NCBI RefSeq assembly: GCF_020535405.1
Contig: NZ_CP085036.1
Coordinates: 868,001 to 932,000 of the forward strand
Reading direction: 5' to 3'
Length of the DNA: 64,000 nucleotides
DNA from: Antiquaquibacter oligotrophicus
GTDB taxonomy: Bacteria; Actinomycetota; Actinomycetes; Actinomycetales; Microbacteriaceae
Of this stretch, positions 40,975 to 49,973 are shown in pieces. Every line of letters starts with the position of its first letter. Position 1 is the first letter of the stretch. Below the pieces are notes generated by a model. That model saw nothing but the letters and a program-made list of their open reading frames with translations, was not told where the DNA came from and searched no databases. A program made the position numbers and the translations under genes.

Positions 40975-41628
40975 TTACCTGGTGAAGAGGTAATGCACGA
41001 CGCCGGACGGTGACGCGGTCGCTTCGACGCTGAACCGACCCTCGAGCCCTTCCTGGCCATCCCAGATCCGCACGCCTCGCCCGAGCACGATCGGCACGAC
41101 AACAAGATGCAGGTGGTCGACGAGGTCCTCGTCGAGGAAAGATCTGATCGTGGTGGCTCCGCCGCCGAGGCGCACGTCGAGACCGTCCGCGAGCTCGGTG
41201 GCGAGGGCGAGGGCATCCCGGGGGCTGGCGTCTCGGAAGAGGAAGGTGGTCTCGCCCGCAGCGAAGTCGGGTCGCGGATGATGTGTGAGCACGACCACCG
41301 GCGAGTGGAACGGGGGCTCCTCCCCCCACCAGCCGCGCCAGCTGTCGTCCTGCCATGGACCGGTCTGGGGCCCGAACTTGCCACGGCCCATGATCTCCGC
41401 GCCGATGCCGTTCCAGGATGCCGCCGCAAACGCGTCATCGATTCCGCGGGTGCCCGGTCCCTGAGCCTCGGCCTCGTGGCCGGATGCTTCGACGAAGGTG
41501 CGGGTCGGGAAGAACCACTCCATGAGCCTGCCGCCCGCGTGGCCGAATGGCGCTTCCGTGGAGAGCCCCTCCCCCGTGGCGAAACCATCAAGGGAAATGG
41601 CCAGGCTGTGGACACGCAATCTGCTCAT
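40975..41628 (-). CDS. Dihydrofolate reductase family (RibD C-terminal-like) protein
   Basis: The 217-aa protein has the RibD_C/DHFR-like fold: start RVHSLAISLDGFATGEG, NADPH-site GAEIMGRGKFGP, and VRLGGGATTIRSFLDEDLVD. Such stand-alone proteins have unknown substrates. ATG at 41628. Confidence 0.87.
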   Translation of the reverse strand: MSRLRVHSLAISLDGFATGEGLSTEAPFGHAGGRLMEWFFPTRTFVEASGHEAEAQGPGTRGIDDAFAAASWNGIGAEIMGRGKFGPQTGPWQDDSWRGWWGEEPPFHSPVVVLTHHPRPDFAAGETTFLFRDASPRDALALATELADGLDVRLGGGATTIRSFLDEDLVDHLHLVVVPIVLGRGVRIWDGQEGLEGRFSVEATASPSGVVHYLFTR

Positions 41629-41666
41629 GGCAGGAGACTAGCCCACATGTTCACAACGTGAACATG

Positions 41667-42437
41667 TCACGAGGCGAACACGACCACCTCGTTGTTGTCG
41701 CTGTCGTACACGAAAAGGAACGCCGTCTCGTCAGGGTAGGCCTCGACGAGTTCCTCGCCGAATGAGTCCGCGCCCGCGACAAACTGAACACTCGCGGGAA
41801 AGCCGCCAGCAGCGCACTCCCCGAGAAGTGGCCCCGAGAACGACGTGGAATCCGGCTGCCGGGCATCCGATTCGTACAGTACGACGAGGCAGTCGCTGGG
41901 TGTGCCACTGGCAAAGATGCCGCCGGTACTGACGACTGAGCGCAGCCCGTGGAACACCTCAAAGGCGTACGCCGGCACGTCGCCGTTGGGGCCGCTCCGG
42001 AGGATCGAGGGGATCTCGAACCCCTCGTCCACCGCAAGTCGCGCCACCTGGGTCGCCCCCGTCTGCAGCGGATCCGTCTGCACACGCTGCACGAGCACAA
42101 GCGCGACGACCAGGACGGCCGCCAAAGCGAGGGCACCAAGGGCGATAAGCACGGTCGACCGCCGCAACCGGGATACGCGCTCGACGACACGTTCCCACCA
42201 CGGGTCGGCCTCGGGCTCGGGCTCCGGCTCCGGCTGCGCGGAGACGGAGATGACCGGCACGGATGCCCCAGCATCCAGCACCTCGACGGCACCCGGCTCA
42301 ATCGTGACCGAAGGCCGTCTGGCCTCTTGTAAGTCGCGCAATCGCTGGAGCGCTTGTGGGTCGCGCTCAATGTCGGCGCCGGGCCCGTAGGCCCGCCGCA
42401 TCAGTGCTTCGAGTTCGCGTTCCTCCGCGTCCGTCAC
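41667..42437 (-). CDS. Single-pass membrane protein, unrecognised
   Basis: The 256-aa protein has a cytoplasmic N-terminus with a helix MTDAEERELEALMRRAYG, an acidic PEPEPEPE stretch, a TM helix (about 97-115), and an extracytoplasmic C-terminal domain (about 125-256) with two Cys. The topology is like an anti-sigma or sensor protein, without recognisable zinc motif. Its ATG overlaps the stop of the FAD-protein gene upstream (4 bp), so they are co-expressed. Confidence 0.7.
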   Translation of the reverse strand: MTDAEERELEALMRRAYGPGADIERDPQALQRLRDLQEARRPSVTIEPGAVEVLDAGASVPVISVSAQPEPEPEPEADPWWERVVERVSRLRRSTVLIALGALALAAVLVVALVLVQRVQTDPLQTGATQVARLAVDEGFEIPSILRSGPNGDVPAYAFEVFHGLRSVVSTGGIFASGTPSDCLVVLYESDARQPDSTSFSGPLLGECAAGGFPASVQFVAGADSFGEELVEAYPDETAFLFVYDSDNNEVVVFAS

Positions 42438-44092
42438 GTTCCCGCAGCCACCCTGGGCTCGGGTGCGACGTGGGCAAACGCGCGGTGCACGGAGGCGACG
42501 GCGCTCGACCCCTCACCGACGGCGGCTGCGACTCGTTTCATGGACCCGTTGCGCACGTCTCCCGTGGCGAAGACGAACGGCATGCTCGTCTCGAACGGCA
42601 GCGGGTCGCGACCGTGCAGCCCGAGTGTTGTCGCCGCCTCCGCGAGGGGAACGTCGGTGCCGGTGAGGAGGAAGCCGCGATCGTCTGTCGCGACGTCCTT
42701 CAGCCAACGGGTCGACGGTTCGGCGCCGATGAAGCAGAAGAGGCCACGCGCGTCGATGACTTCACCCGTGGAGAGGGTCACGCGCTCGAGCGCATCCTCA
42801 CCTTCGAGGGAGGTGACCTGCGTGTGGGTGTGGACGGTCACGCGAGAGTCGTCGGCGAGCCTGTCGATGAGGTAGGCGGACATGCTGGCGTCGAGCTTGT
42901 CACCGCGTATGACGAGGTGGACGGTGCATCCGTTGGATGCGAGGAAGAGCGCGGCCTGACCGGCCGAGTTGGCCCCGCCGATCACAACGACGGTCGAGCC
43001 CGCCACCTGCTTGGCCTCGAGCGGGGTGGCGGCGTAGTAGATGCCGGCGCCCTCGAGGTCCGCCCAGCGGTCGAGCGAGAGAGCGCGGTAGGAGGCACCC
43101 GTCGCGACGATGACGGCGCGGGCGTGCACGCGTGCGCCGTCGGTGAGCGACAGCACGAGGTGGTCACCGGATGCCTCGAGCCCTTCCGCCTCGCACGGTG
43201 CGAAGACTCGCACCCCGAACTTGAGGGCCTGAAGTTGGGCCTGACCGATGAGGTCGCCGCCGCTGACTCCGAAAGGGAATCCCAGGTAGTTCTCGATGCG
43301 TGAGGTCGCCGACGCCTGACCGCCCGGGGCGATGCCGTCGAGGAGAACCGTGGACAGGCCCTCGGATGCACCGTAAATTGCGGCGGCAAGCCCGGAGGGA
43401 CCCGCACCGACGACCGCGAGATCGACCGTGACATCCTCGGGCTCCTGGTAGGCGAGGCCGAGCTTCTCGGCAACCATGCCGGGTGTCGCGTTAGGGATCG
43501 GCTCGCCCTGCACCCACACGATGGGCATGTGATCGGCGGTGACACCGTTGTCGCGCAACTCGTCGGCGTGAAGGCTGCCGTCGTGCCACGTGTGCGCGAG
43601 CCCGAGACGAATCGCGTACGAGCGGAGGGCGAGCACACCGCGCGAACGCTCGGGCCCGACGATCTTGAGGGTGAGCGCCGCCGGGCCGGTCAGGAGTCCC
43701 TGGCGGCGCTTCCAGAGATCGCGGAGAAGCAGGTCGGCGAGGTCATCGTGCTCGGCCATGACGCGGCGGAATGCCGCGGTGTCGAGGGCGAGCATCCGGC
43801 CACCCTCCTTCACGCGACCGGCGAGGAACGCCCGCTGGCCGCTCAGCACGCCCAGCTCGCCCACGTAGGAGCGCGCACCGACGGTCGCCACGAGAAGTTC
43901 GGGGAACCACGCGTTCGCTGGCCGCACGATATCCACGAGACCCGTGTCGACGAGGATGAGCGGGTACCACTGCAGGCCCTCCTCGAGCACGTAGTCGCCG
44001 GGCGATGCGTCGATGGGCTCGGCGTAGGCGGAGATACGCGCCCACTGATCGTCGGTAAACGTGCCGGAGATGGTTTCGCTCGGAGAGGTCAC
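42434..44092 (-). CDS. Cyclic-nucleotide-binding domain fused to thioredoxin-reductase-like FAD protein
   Basis: The 552-aa protein has an N-terminal cNMP-binding-like domain (about 1-130; SYVGELGVLSGQRAFLAG), a thioredoxin-like segment without cysteines (about 140-215), and a thioredoxin-reductase fold (about 220-540). The FAD motif is VGAGPSGLAAAIYG, the NADPH motif VVIGGANSAGQAALFLA, and the FAD closing motif FVFATGDVRN. The redox-active Cys-x-x-Cys, expected just after the TrxR Q-A segment, is absent (it reads APGGQASATSRIENYLGFP). It therefore cannot use a TrxR disulfide mechanism. Function unknown. ATG at 44092. Confidence 0.85.
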   Translation of the reverse strand: MTSPSETISGTFTDDQWARISAYAEPIDASPGDYVLEEGLQWYPLILVDTGLVDIVRPANAWFPELLVATVGARSYVGELGVLSGQRAFLAGRVKEGGRMLALDTAAFRRVMAEHDDLADLLLRDLWKRRQGLLTGPAALTLKIVGPERSRGVLALRSYAIRLGLAHTWHDGSLHADELRDNGVTADHMPIVWVQGEPIPNATPGMVAEKLGLAYQEPEDVTVDLAVVGAGPSGLAAAIYGASEGLSTVLLDGIAPGGQASATSRIENYLGFPFGVSGGDLIGQAQLQALKFGVRVFAPCEAEGLEASGDHLVLSLTDGARVHARAVIVATGASYRALSLDRWADLEGAGIYYAATPLEAKQVAGSTVVVIGGANSAGQAALFLASNGCTVHLVIRGDKLDASMSAYLIDRLADDSRVTVHTHTQVTSLEGEDALERVTLSTGEVIDARGLFCFIGAEPSTRWLKDVATDDRGFLLTGTDVPLAEAATTLGLHGRDPLPFETSMPFVFATGDVRNGSMKRVAAAVGEGSSAVASVHRAFAHVAPEPRVAAGT

Positions 44093-44138
44093 GCTCCCAT
44101 CCTCGCCGACGTCGGCTCACACACCTAGAACCCACCAC

Positions 44139-45143
44139 TCAAAAGAGCGTCGGCTGGTTCAGTTGCTGCACTACGGCCGGTGTGCGTGCGGGAGGAGCCC
44201 ACGTCGCGCGTGAGTCGAACCCGTACTCCTTCATGAGCGCGCCCATCTTCTCGCGAAGCCACTGACGGTAGGCCTTGGGTGCAGAGGACGACCCTGAATA
44301 CATGGACCGGTAACGACCGACGAGCCCAGGATGCTCGCGCTCGAGCCACTGGAAAAACCACTCCCGCGCCCCGGGCCGCAAGTGCAACGCGCCGTACGTG
44401 AGGCGCGTGGCACCCGCTTCTCGGATCGACGACAGCGCAGCGCTGAGATGCGCCCTCGTATCGGTCAGGTAGGGCAGAACGGGCATAACAAACACGGAGA
44501 CGTCGAAGCCCGCGTCGACGGCAGCGCGCACGGTCGCCAGCCGCGCGGCCGTCGTGGGGGTACCCGGCTCGATGCTCTGCTGGAGCTCGTCGTCGTAGAC
44601 GGCTATCGACATCGCGATGTGGATGGGCACGCGGTCTGCGGCCTCAACAAGGAGAGGGAGGTCGCGGCGGAGCAGCGTTCCCTTCGTGAGGATCGAAAAC
44701 GGAGTGCCGCTGTCGGCGAGCGCAGTGATGATGCCGGGCATCAGCCCGTAGCGCCCCTCCGCCCGCTGATACGGGTCCGTGTTGGTGCCGAGTGCGACGG
44801 GATCGCGATCCCATTTGGGCTTCGCGAGTTCGGCGCGCAGCACCTCGGCGACGTTGACCTTGACAACAACCTGGTTATCGAAATCGCTGCCCGCATCGAG
44901 GTCGAGGTACTTGTGTGTGTTCCGCGCGAAACAGTAGACGCAGGCGTGTGAGCACCCGCGATAGGGGTTGACGGTCCAGTCGAAGGGCATTGCGCTCTGC
45001 CCGGGCACACGGTTGAGGGCACTCTTGGCCATGACTTCGTGAAACGTCATGCCGGCAAATTCGGGAGTGCGCACCGATCGCACGAGACCAGACAACCCGA
45101 TAAGCCCCTGATCTGCCGTTACCGATTGCCCGCTCCACCGCAT
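44139..45143 (-). CDS. Rv2578c-like radical SAM protein, predicted SOS-regulated
   Basis: The 334-aa protein has the SAM/Fe-S motif CSHACVYC (C-x3-C-x2-C, about 63-70), followed by FARNTHKYLDLD and TKGTLLRRDLPLL. It matches the family annotated as Rv2578c-type radical SAM proteins, distant relatives of spore photoproduct lyase. ATG at 45143 is chosen over the ORF start at 45227 because the LexA-like site at 45152-45167 sits in the proper promoter position and no ribosome site supports the longer form. It may repair a DNA lesion, but this is unproven. Confidence 0.83.
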   Translation of the reverse strand: MRWSGQSVTADQGLIGLSGLVRSVRTPEFAGMTFHEVMAKSALNRVPGQSAMPFDWTVNPYRGCSHACVYCFARNTHKYLDLDAGSDFDNQVVVKVNVAEVLRAELAKPKWDRDPVALGTNTDPYQRAEGRYGLMPGIITALADSGTPFSILTKGTLLRRDLPLLVEAADRVPIHIAMSIAVYDDELQQSIEPGTPTTAARLATVRAAVDAGFDVSVFVMPVLPYLTDTRAHLSAALSSIREAGATRLTYGALHLRPGAREWFFQWLEREHPGLVGRYRSMYSGSSSAPKAYRQWLREKMGALMKEYGFDSRATWAPPARTPAVVQQLNQPTLF

Positions 45144-45151
45144 TGCGACAG

Positions 45152-45167
45152 TAGAACATATGTTCGA
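45152..45167. promoter_or_regulatory. SOS box (LexA site) before the radical SAM gene
   Basis: TAGAACATATGTTCGA matches the actinobacterial/Gram-positive SOS palindrome CGAAC-N4-GTTCG with one mismatch in the outer arm. It ends 8 bp before the start codon. Confidence 0.75.
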
Positions 45168-45265
45168 GACGTGAGCAACCCCCGAGGTGTTACGTCGCAT
45201 TCGGCCCCCGAATACGGGCGGAAGCACGTGACCCCAAGGATGGGGATGGTCGATAGGGTCGTGCC

Positions 45266-46108
45266 ATGAGCGCGCCGACCGTCTCGATCGTCATCCCCGC
45301 CTACAACGAGGAGGATACGATCCGGCACTGCCTCATGGCGTGCATCGACCAGACCTCGCCCGCCCTCGAGATCATCGTCGTCAACAACAAGTCGACGGAT
45401 GGCACGGCCGCGGCTGTTGAGGCGATGCAGGCCGCGTTCCCTGAGGCGAGCATCCGGCTCATCGAGCAAAACGATGTGCAGGGAATCACGGCCACCCGCA
45501 ACGCGGGATTCAACGCTGCGGTCGGTGACGTGATCGGCCGTATCGACTCGGACTCGGCGATCATGCCGGACTGGGTCGAGCAAGTGCAGGCGGCATTCGC
45601 GGATGGCACGATCGACGCCGCGAGCGGATCCGTCGACTACTACGACATGCCCATGCGGGCCTTCGGCCACAAAGCCGACGATGCATATCGCAAGATCCAG
45701 GCGAAGCTGGCCGGCGACTACGTTTTTCTCTTCGGCAGCAATATGGCACTGCGACGCGATGCCTGGCTCGCCGTGCGTGACGAGGTGCACGACGATCGCG
45801 AGGACCTCATGCACGAGGACCTCGACCTCGCCATTCATCTCGCACTCGCGGGCAAACGAATCGCCTACGTCTCGGCGATGGAAGCGGGTATGTCCGCCCG
45901 ACGGCTCGATTCGAGCCCCAAGGACTACCTCTTCTACGTGGAGCGATTCAAGCGAACGTACGAGAAGCACGGCATCCATGACGTCCGTCTGCTGGCGCCC
46001 ATGGTCGTGCTGCTCGGTGTGTACCCCGCACTCCACGCGGAGCGCGCCATCTCGGGCAGGCGTGGGGCCGCCCGCACCGAACATCAACCGATCCAGGGGG
46101 AATCGTGA
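45266..46108 (+). CDS. Family 2 glycosyltransferase
   Basis: The 280-aa GT-A fold protein starts TVSIVIPAYNEEDTIRHCL, has IIVVNNKSTDGT and a DSD motif (IGRIDSDSAIMP). A hydrophobic stretch near 245-260 may contact the membrane. Donor and acceptor are unknown. ATG at 45266. The stop overlaps the GTG of the next gene (GTGA). Confidence 0.87.
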   Translation: MSAPTVSIVIPAYNEEDTIRHCLMACIDQTSPALEIIVVNNKSTDGTAAAVEAMQAAFPEASIRLIEQNDVQGITATRNAGFNAAVGDVIGRIDSDSAIMPDWVEQVQAAFADGTIDAASGSVDYYDMPMRAFGHKADDAYRKIQAKLAGDYVFLFGSNMALRRDAWLAVRDEVHDDREDLMHEDLDLAIHLALAGKRIAYVSAMEAGMSARRLDSSPKDYLFYVERFKRTYEKHGIHDVRLLAPMVVLLGVYPALHAERAISGRRGAARTEHQPIQGES

Positions 46109-46920
46109 GTCCAGAGTTCATCGTCGGGGGCATCTACGTCGCCCTCTGGTTGTTCTTTATCTACGCGTTCGCGGGTGTGCTCGTGGAGATGCTCTACTGC
46201 TGGACCATCGAGTACCGCGGAGTGGTGGAGTCCCGATTGGGCCTGCTCTACCTCCCGTTCAACCTCCTCTACGGCGCGGGCGGCCTCATCATCACCCTCG
46301 CCCTGCTCCCCTACTTCGATAACCCGTTTGTCGTGTTCGGTCTCGGCCTCGTGGTGGGCACGGTGCTGGAGTACTTCACGAGCCTCTTCATGGAGAAGGC
46401 CTTCGGGGCGGTGTACTGGGATTACAGCAAGGAGTTCCTCAACATCCAGGGGCGTGTGTGCCTCAAGTACGCCCTCATGTGGGGCGGTCTGTCGCTTGTG
46501 CTGCTCTACGTCCTCGACGTCGTGAACGTGCAAATCCTCCTCATGATCCCCGTGTGGATCGGTCTGCCCGTGTTGGGGCTGCTCATCGTGGCCACGATCC
46601 TCTCGGTCATCCTCACCCTCCTCGCCTACCGCCGCACCGCGCAGAAAAACGCCTACCTCCGTGCGAAGCGGGACGGCAAGGATGCGACGCTGCCGAACCC
46701 CGCGTGGGCGCGCCTCGTCGACCGGCTCGTACCCGACTCGGTGCTCATCAACACGTTCCCGCGGATGAGTCTCATCACCGAGTATCAGGAGCTCAGCGGT
46801 CACCACCGCAAGCTCATCGTGTGGCTCCCCACGATCGGCAAACCGACGCAGAAGACCGTCGAGGCCGGCGAGCGCGCTCGCGACCAGGAAACGAACCGCC
46901 TGCTCGCCGCGGGGTTCTAG
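46105..46920 (+). CDS. CmpB-family (putative ABC permease-like) membrane protein
   Basis: The 271-aa protein has five to six hydrophobic segments and the conserved block YLPFNLLYGAGGLIITLALL, then TSLFMEKAFGAVYWDYSKEF, of the pfam06541-type family. No ABC ATPase is adjacent, so transport is unproven. GTG at 46105. Its end overlaps the end of the opposite-strand gene by 4 bp. Confidence 0.82.
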   Translation: MSPEFIVGGIYVALWLFFIYAFAGVLVEMLYCWTIEYRGVVESRLGLLYLPFNLLYGAGGLIITLALLPYFDNPFVVFGLGLVVGTVLEYFTSLFMEKAFGAVYWDYSKEFLNIQGRVCLKYALMWGGLSLVLLYVLDVVNVQILLMIPVWIGLPVLGLLIVATILSVILTLLAYRRTAQKNAYLRAKRDGKDATLPNPAWARLVDRLVPDSVLINTFPRMSLITEYQELSGHHRKLIVWLPTIGKPTQKTVEAGERARDQETNRLLAAGF

Positions 46921-47231
46921 CTCTCGACGATTCGACTCACGCGCACGTGGACGGTGGCGCGTGTGCCGTCGGGCACGGCGTCGAGGAGTGCCGCCGAGAC
47001 CGCCGCCGCAATCTCCGGTGCGCGTTCGCGCGAGTCGACGGCGATACTCGCGACGATGGCCAATGAACCGTCGGACTCGCGCACGTCCACGAGGCTCGGC
47101 GACTCGCTTCCTGCGGCGAGCTGCCGCACGGTTGTGACAATCGCGGGCCGAGCCGAGTAGAGCGCAACGACCCCCGGCACCTCGCGAGCGACCGCGTCGA
47201 GCCCTGTCGACAGGGCGCTGAGATCGGTCAT
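46917..47231 (-). CDS. Asp23-related small protein, third gene of the sigma operon
   Basis: The 104-aa protein contains AVAREVPGVVALYSARPAIV and a beta-alpha-beta pattern ending ATVHVRVSRIV, which echoes the Asp23 fold at reduced length. ATG at 47231 overlaps the upstream gene's stop (ATGA). Probably part of the envelope-stress system, but the domain call is tentative. Confidence 0.6.
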   Translation of the reverse strand: MTDLSALSTGLDAVAREVPGVVALYSARPAIVTTVRQLAAGSESPSLVDVRESDGSLAIVASIAVDSRERAPEIAAAVSAALLDAVPDGTRATVHVRVSRIVES

Positions 47232-47830
47232 GAGGGGCTCCCGTCGTCGGTGGGCAGGGCCAGGTGCACGTCAGTGACGGTCACGTCGATGCTGTCGATC
47301 GTCAATTCGGTGTGCGCCAGGAGCTGGCTGTACACGCGCTGGCGCACCGCCTCGGCGACGTCCGGAACGGGGCTGTTCAGCACCACGCTGATAGTGACGT
47401 GCACACGGATGCCCTCGCCCGGCACCGTCACGTCGCCGTCGAGTGAACACGACCCGACGACCACACCCTCCACGGAATCGCCTGCAGCACGCACGAGCTC
47501 GCGCACGGCACCCTCAGTGACGGTGAGGGTCGTGTCAGGGTTCGGGGAGGCGAGGGGGATGTCGCGTCCTGCGCGCACCTCGCGGCTGATCGAGGCGAGC
47601 AGCCCGCCGAGCCAACCCTCGTCGAGCGCGGGATGCTCGCGCACATCCTGTTCGACGAGGTCCCGGGCGAAGCCACCGACGCGTTCCATCGAGTCGAGCA
47701 TCGCCTGGCATTCCGGGCTGTTGTCGATCGCCGCAATCGCTGGCGTGCGCCCGCGATCCAGGTACGCGCTCAAATCCTCGATGGTGTACCCGGTATCTCC
47801 GACACCCAGGTCAGCTCGCTCGTCCGTCAT
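47228..47830 (-). CDS. Asp23/Gls24 protein with anti-sigma-like N-terminus
   Basis: The 200-aa protein has an N-terminal segment (about 8-80; YTIEDLSAYLDRGRTPAIAA, then CQAMLDSMERV) that resembles the cytoplasmic part of an anti-sigma factor, then an Asp23-like domain (about 95-190; VRVHVTISVVLNSPVPDVAE-type strands). There is no TM helix. ATG at 47830 is 6 nt behind GGAGGT and overlaps the sigma factor stop. It may link Asp23 sensing to control of the sigma factor. Confidence 0.7.
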   Translation of the reverse strand: MTDERADLGVGDTGYTIEDLSAYLDRGRTPAIAAIDNSPECQAMLDSMERVGGFARDLVEQDVREHPALDEGWLGGLLASISREVRAGRDIPLASPNPDTTLTVTEGAVRELVRAAGDSVEGVVVGSCSLDGDVTVPGEGIRVHVTISVVLNSPVPDVAEAVRQRVYSQLLAHTELTIDSIDVTVTDVHLALPTDDGSPS

Positions 47831-48372
47831 CGCCACACCTCCATTTCGCGAACGACGGTGGCCCTGGCTCGCGCAAGCTTGCCGCGCACCGTCGCCACCG
47901 ACATCCCCAGTCGTTCCGCGATCTCCTCATAGCTGTAGCCACCCATCTCTTTGAGCACCCAGCACTGCCGTTGACCTTCGGGTAGCGCGTCCAGTACCGC
48001 CGAGAGCGCTTCGAGCCGCGATGAGGCCACGGCACGGGCATCCGGGGTCGAGCCTTCGTCGTCTGGCTGCTCCTCGTCGAGCTCATCGGACTGTCGGCGG
48101 GCACGGATGCTGTCCGTGGCCTTTCGCGAGACGATGCTCGTCAGCCAGGCGCGAACCTTGGACGGGTCCTGGAGCGAGGCAAGCTGCGCCCACGCGGTGA
48201 TGAGCGAGTCCTGAACGACGTCATCCGCGTCGGCGACCGACTTCGTCAAGCGGATCGCGAAGGCGCGGAGAAACGGGCCGTGCCGTCGGACGAGCACCTC
48301 GAAGGCCGCCGTGTCGCCGTCTGCTGCGCGCTGCGCGAGGATGCCGTCGCTCGCCGAATCGAGAGGCGTCAT
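47827..48372 (-). CDS. ECF (SigE-like) RNA polymerase sigma factor
   Basis: The 181-aa sigma-70 family protein has region 2 (about 25-95; FLRAFAIRLTKSVADADDVV, AWLTSIVSRKATDSIR) and region 4 (about 120-175; YSYEEIAERLGMSVATVRGK). An acidic linker joins them. ATG at 48372; divergent from the Asp23 operon at 48495, and the 122-bp gap probably holds its target promoter. Confidence 0.9.
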   Translation of the reverse strand: MTPLDSASDGILAQRAADGDTAAFEVLVRRHGPFLRAFAIRLTKSVADADDVVQDSLITAWAQLASLQDPSKVRAWLTSIVSRKATDSIRARRQSDELDEEQPDDEGSTPDARAVASSRLEALSAVLDALPEGQRQCWVLKEMGGYSYEEIAERLGMSVATVRGKLARARATVVREMEVWR

Positions 48373-48494
48373 CGCGCTCTCAGAATCCTCACAGCAAAAA
48401 CTCCACTCCGCACCGTGACGTTCTCCGAATTCAGTACGTCTGCTCTAGGACAACGATAAACGGCCCCACAAGGGCCGACGAGCAAGGAGAGAAC

Positions 48495-48917
48495 ATGGCT
48501 GAGAAGGTCATCACCACGGCAAGCCCCATCGTCGCAGGCTCGGCAACCGGAAAGACCGTCATCGTCGACCCCGTGGTTGCCAAGATCGCGGGAATCGCAG
48601 CCCGCGAGGTTCCGGGGGTTTTCGCTCTCGGCGGCGGTGCCGCCCGAGTGGTTGGCGCCATTCGCGAGGCGATCGGCGGAGCTGACCTCGGTCAGGGAGT
48701 CAAGGTCGAGGTTGGGGAGACCCAGGTCGCCGTTGATGTGACGATCGTCGTCGCCTACCCGGAGCCCCTCCAAGTTGTGGCCGCCGACGTTCGCGCCGCT
48801 GTGGCCCGAGCGATCGAGCAGCTCGTCGGTATGGAGGTCGCCGAGATCAACGTGACCGTCTCTGACGTACACATCCCCGGCGAGGACGACACCGAGACCG
48901 AGGTGCGCGTCTCATGA
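48495..48917 (+). CDS. Asp23/Gls24 family envelope stress protein
   Basis: The 140-aa protein is a full Asp23: VVAKIAGIAAREVPGVFALG, then QVAVDVTIVVAYPEPLQVVA, and NVTVSDVHIP. Asp23 forms a membrane-associated meshwork tethered by AmaP. ATG at 48495 with a GCAAGGAGAG ribosome site. First gene of an overlapping five-gene operon ending with the AmaP-like gene; CsbD follows 28 bp later. Confidence 0.9.
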   Translation: MAEKVITTASPIVAGSATGKTVIVDPVVAKIAGIAAREVPGVFALGGGAARVVGAIREAIGGADLGQGVKVEVGETQVAVDVTIVVAYPEPLQVVAADVRAAVARAIEQLVGMEVAEINVTVSDVHIPGEDDTETEVRVS

Positions 48918-49102
48918 CCGGTGTGACCTTCGGTGTCGGAGCCGGGCTCGCTCTCGCGGCGATAGCTCTCGCCTTCGGATTCTGGGGCTTCCTGCTGGCG
49001 GTCGTTTTCGCGACCATCGGCGGGGTTGCCGGTGCCGCGGCGAGTGGTCGACTCGATCTGCGAGCCGTCGCCGATGCGGCGCGGGGTCGCCGCGGTCTCT
49101 GA
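48914..49102 (+). CDS. DUF2273-like small membrane protein
   Basis: The 62-aa protein has a long glycine/alanine-rich hydrophobic region (about 5-45) forming one or two helices, consistent with DUF2273 proteins found with Asp23. ATG at 48914 overlaps the Asp23 stop by 4 bp. Confidence 0.75.
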   Translation: MTGVTFGVGAGLALAAIALAFGFWGFLLAVVFATIGGVAGAAASGRLDLRAVADAARGRRGL

Positions 49103-49410
49103 TGCAGGGCGGACGGGTGGCGATCACCGCCCGCGCCCTCGAGGCGGTGGCGCGGGCGGTGGCCGCCGGTCACCTCGGTGTCGCGGCATCCGACGTCGGG
49201 GTGACATTGCGTGACCGCGACGGCAGGTTGGCGGTCCGCGTGGATGCTCCGCTCGGCGTGACAACCGGAGGCCCTGGCATCCTCACGCGGGTCGGCGAGG
49301 CGCGCACCACCATCGCGCGCGACGTAACGCGGCTCACCGGCAGCCAGATCGGCTCCGTCGATATCCGCATCACAGCAGCACACATCACGAAAGGACCACG
49401 AGTCTCATGA
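49102..49410 (+). CDS. Short Asp23-like protein
   Basis: The 102-aa protein starts MQGGRVAITARALEAVARAV and ends with IGSVDIRITAAHI, giving the same start and finish as an Asp23 domain. ATG at 49102 shares one base with the preceding stop (TGATG). It is the second Asp23-type subunit in the operon. Confidence 0.72.
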   Translation: MQGGRVAITARALEAVARAVAAGHLGVAASDVGVTLRDRDGRLAVRVDAPLGVTTGGPGILTRVGEARTTIARDVTRLTGSQIGSVDIRITAAHITKGPRVS

Positions 49411-49973
49411 ACGAGCAGCGTCTCTACCAACGCGTGACGCGTCGAGCGCTTCACCGCTCCCGCTCGCTCGCGGTGTGCGTCGCGCTCCTGCTTCTTGCGG
49501 TGGCTGCGGCGTACGTCGCCGCGGAAGCGGTTCTGGCGGCGATCGGTCAGCCGGCTCTGCTCGCTACACCCTCCCAGATCGCAGCGGCAGTCTCGGAGCC
49601 CGGTCCCACAACGTTGGCCGTTGCGGCCGCCGCGGGAATCGTGGGGATCATCCTCGTGGTCATCGCGGTTGCGCCCGGCCGACGCCCACGACGCGTGCTC
49701 TCGCACGATCGACTTGCGGTGATCGTGGACGATTCGGTTCTCGCGAGCTCGATGTCCCGTGTTGCTCGGGGCGCGGCATCCGTCGGTCAGGGTCGTGTGC
49801 GGACCGAGGTCGGCGGTCGCCGGGCGTCCATTTCGGTGACGCCCACGAGTGGCTTCCCCGTCGATGCCGCTGCGGTCCAAGCGGCGGCGGACGATCTCAC
49901 TGACCGTCTCGCCCTCCGTTCGCGTCCGCGCGTGCGGGCCGTCATCGCCGAGAGCGGGGTGGTGGGCTCATGA
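49407..49973 (+). CDS. DUF6286-like membrane protein of the Asp23 operon
   Basis: The 188-aa protein has two TM helices (about 21-45 and 70-92) and a cytoplasmic C-terminal domain of about 90 aa (RLAVIVDDSVLASSMSRVAR). It matches the DUF6286-type protein usually beside AmaP in actinobacteria. ATG at 49407 overlaps the previous gene by 4 bp. Confidence 0.75.
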   Translation: MNEQRLYQRVTRRALHRSRSLAVCVALLLLAVAAAYVAAEAVLAAIGQPALLATPSQIAAAVSEPGPTTLAVAAAAGIVGIILVVIAVAPGRRPRRVLSHDRLAVIVDDSVLASSMSRVARGAASVGQGRVRTEVGGRRASISVTPTSGFPVDAAAVQAAADDLTDRLALRSRPRVRAVIAESGVVGS

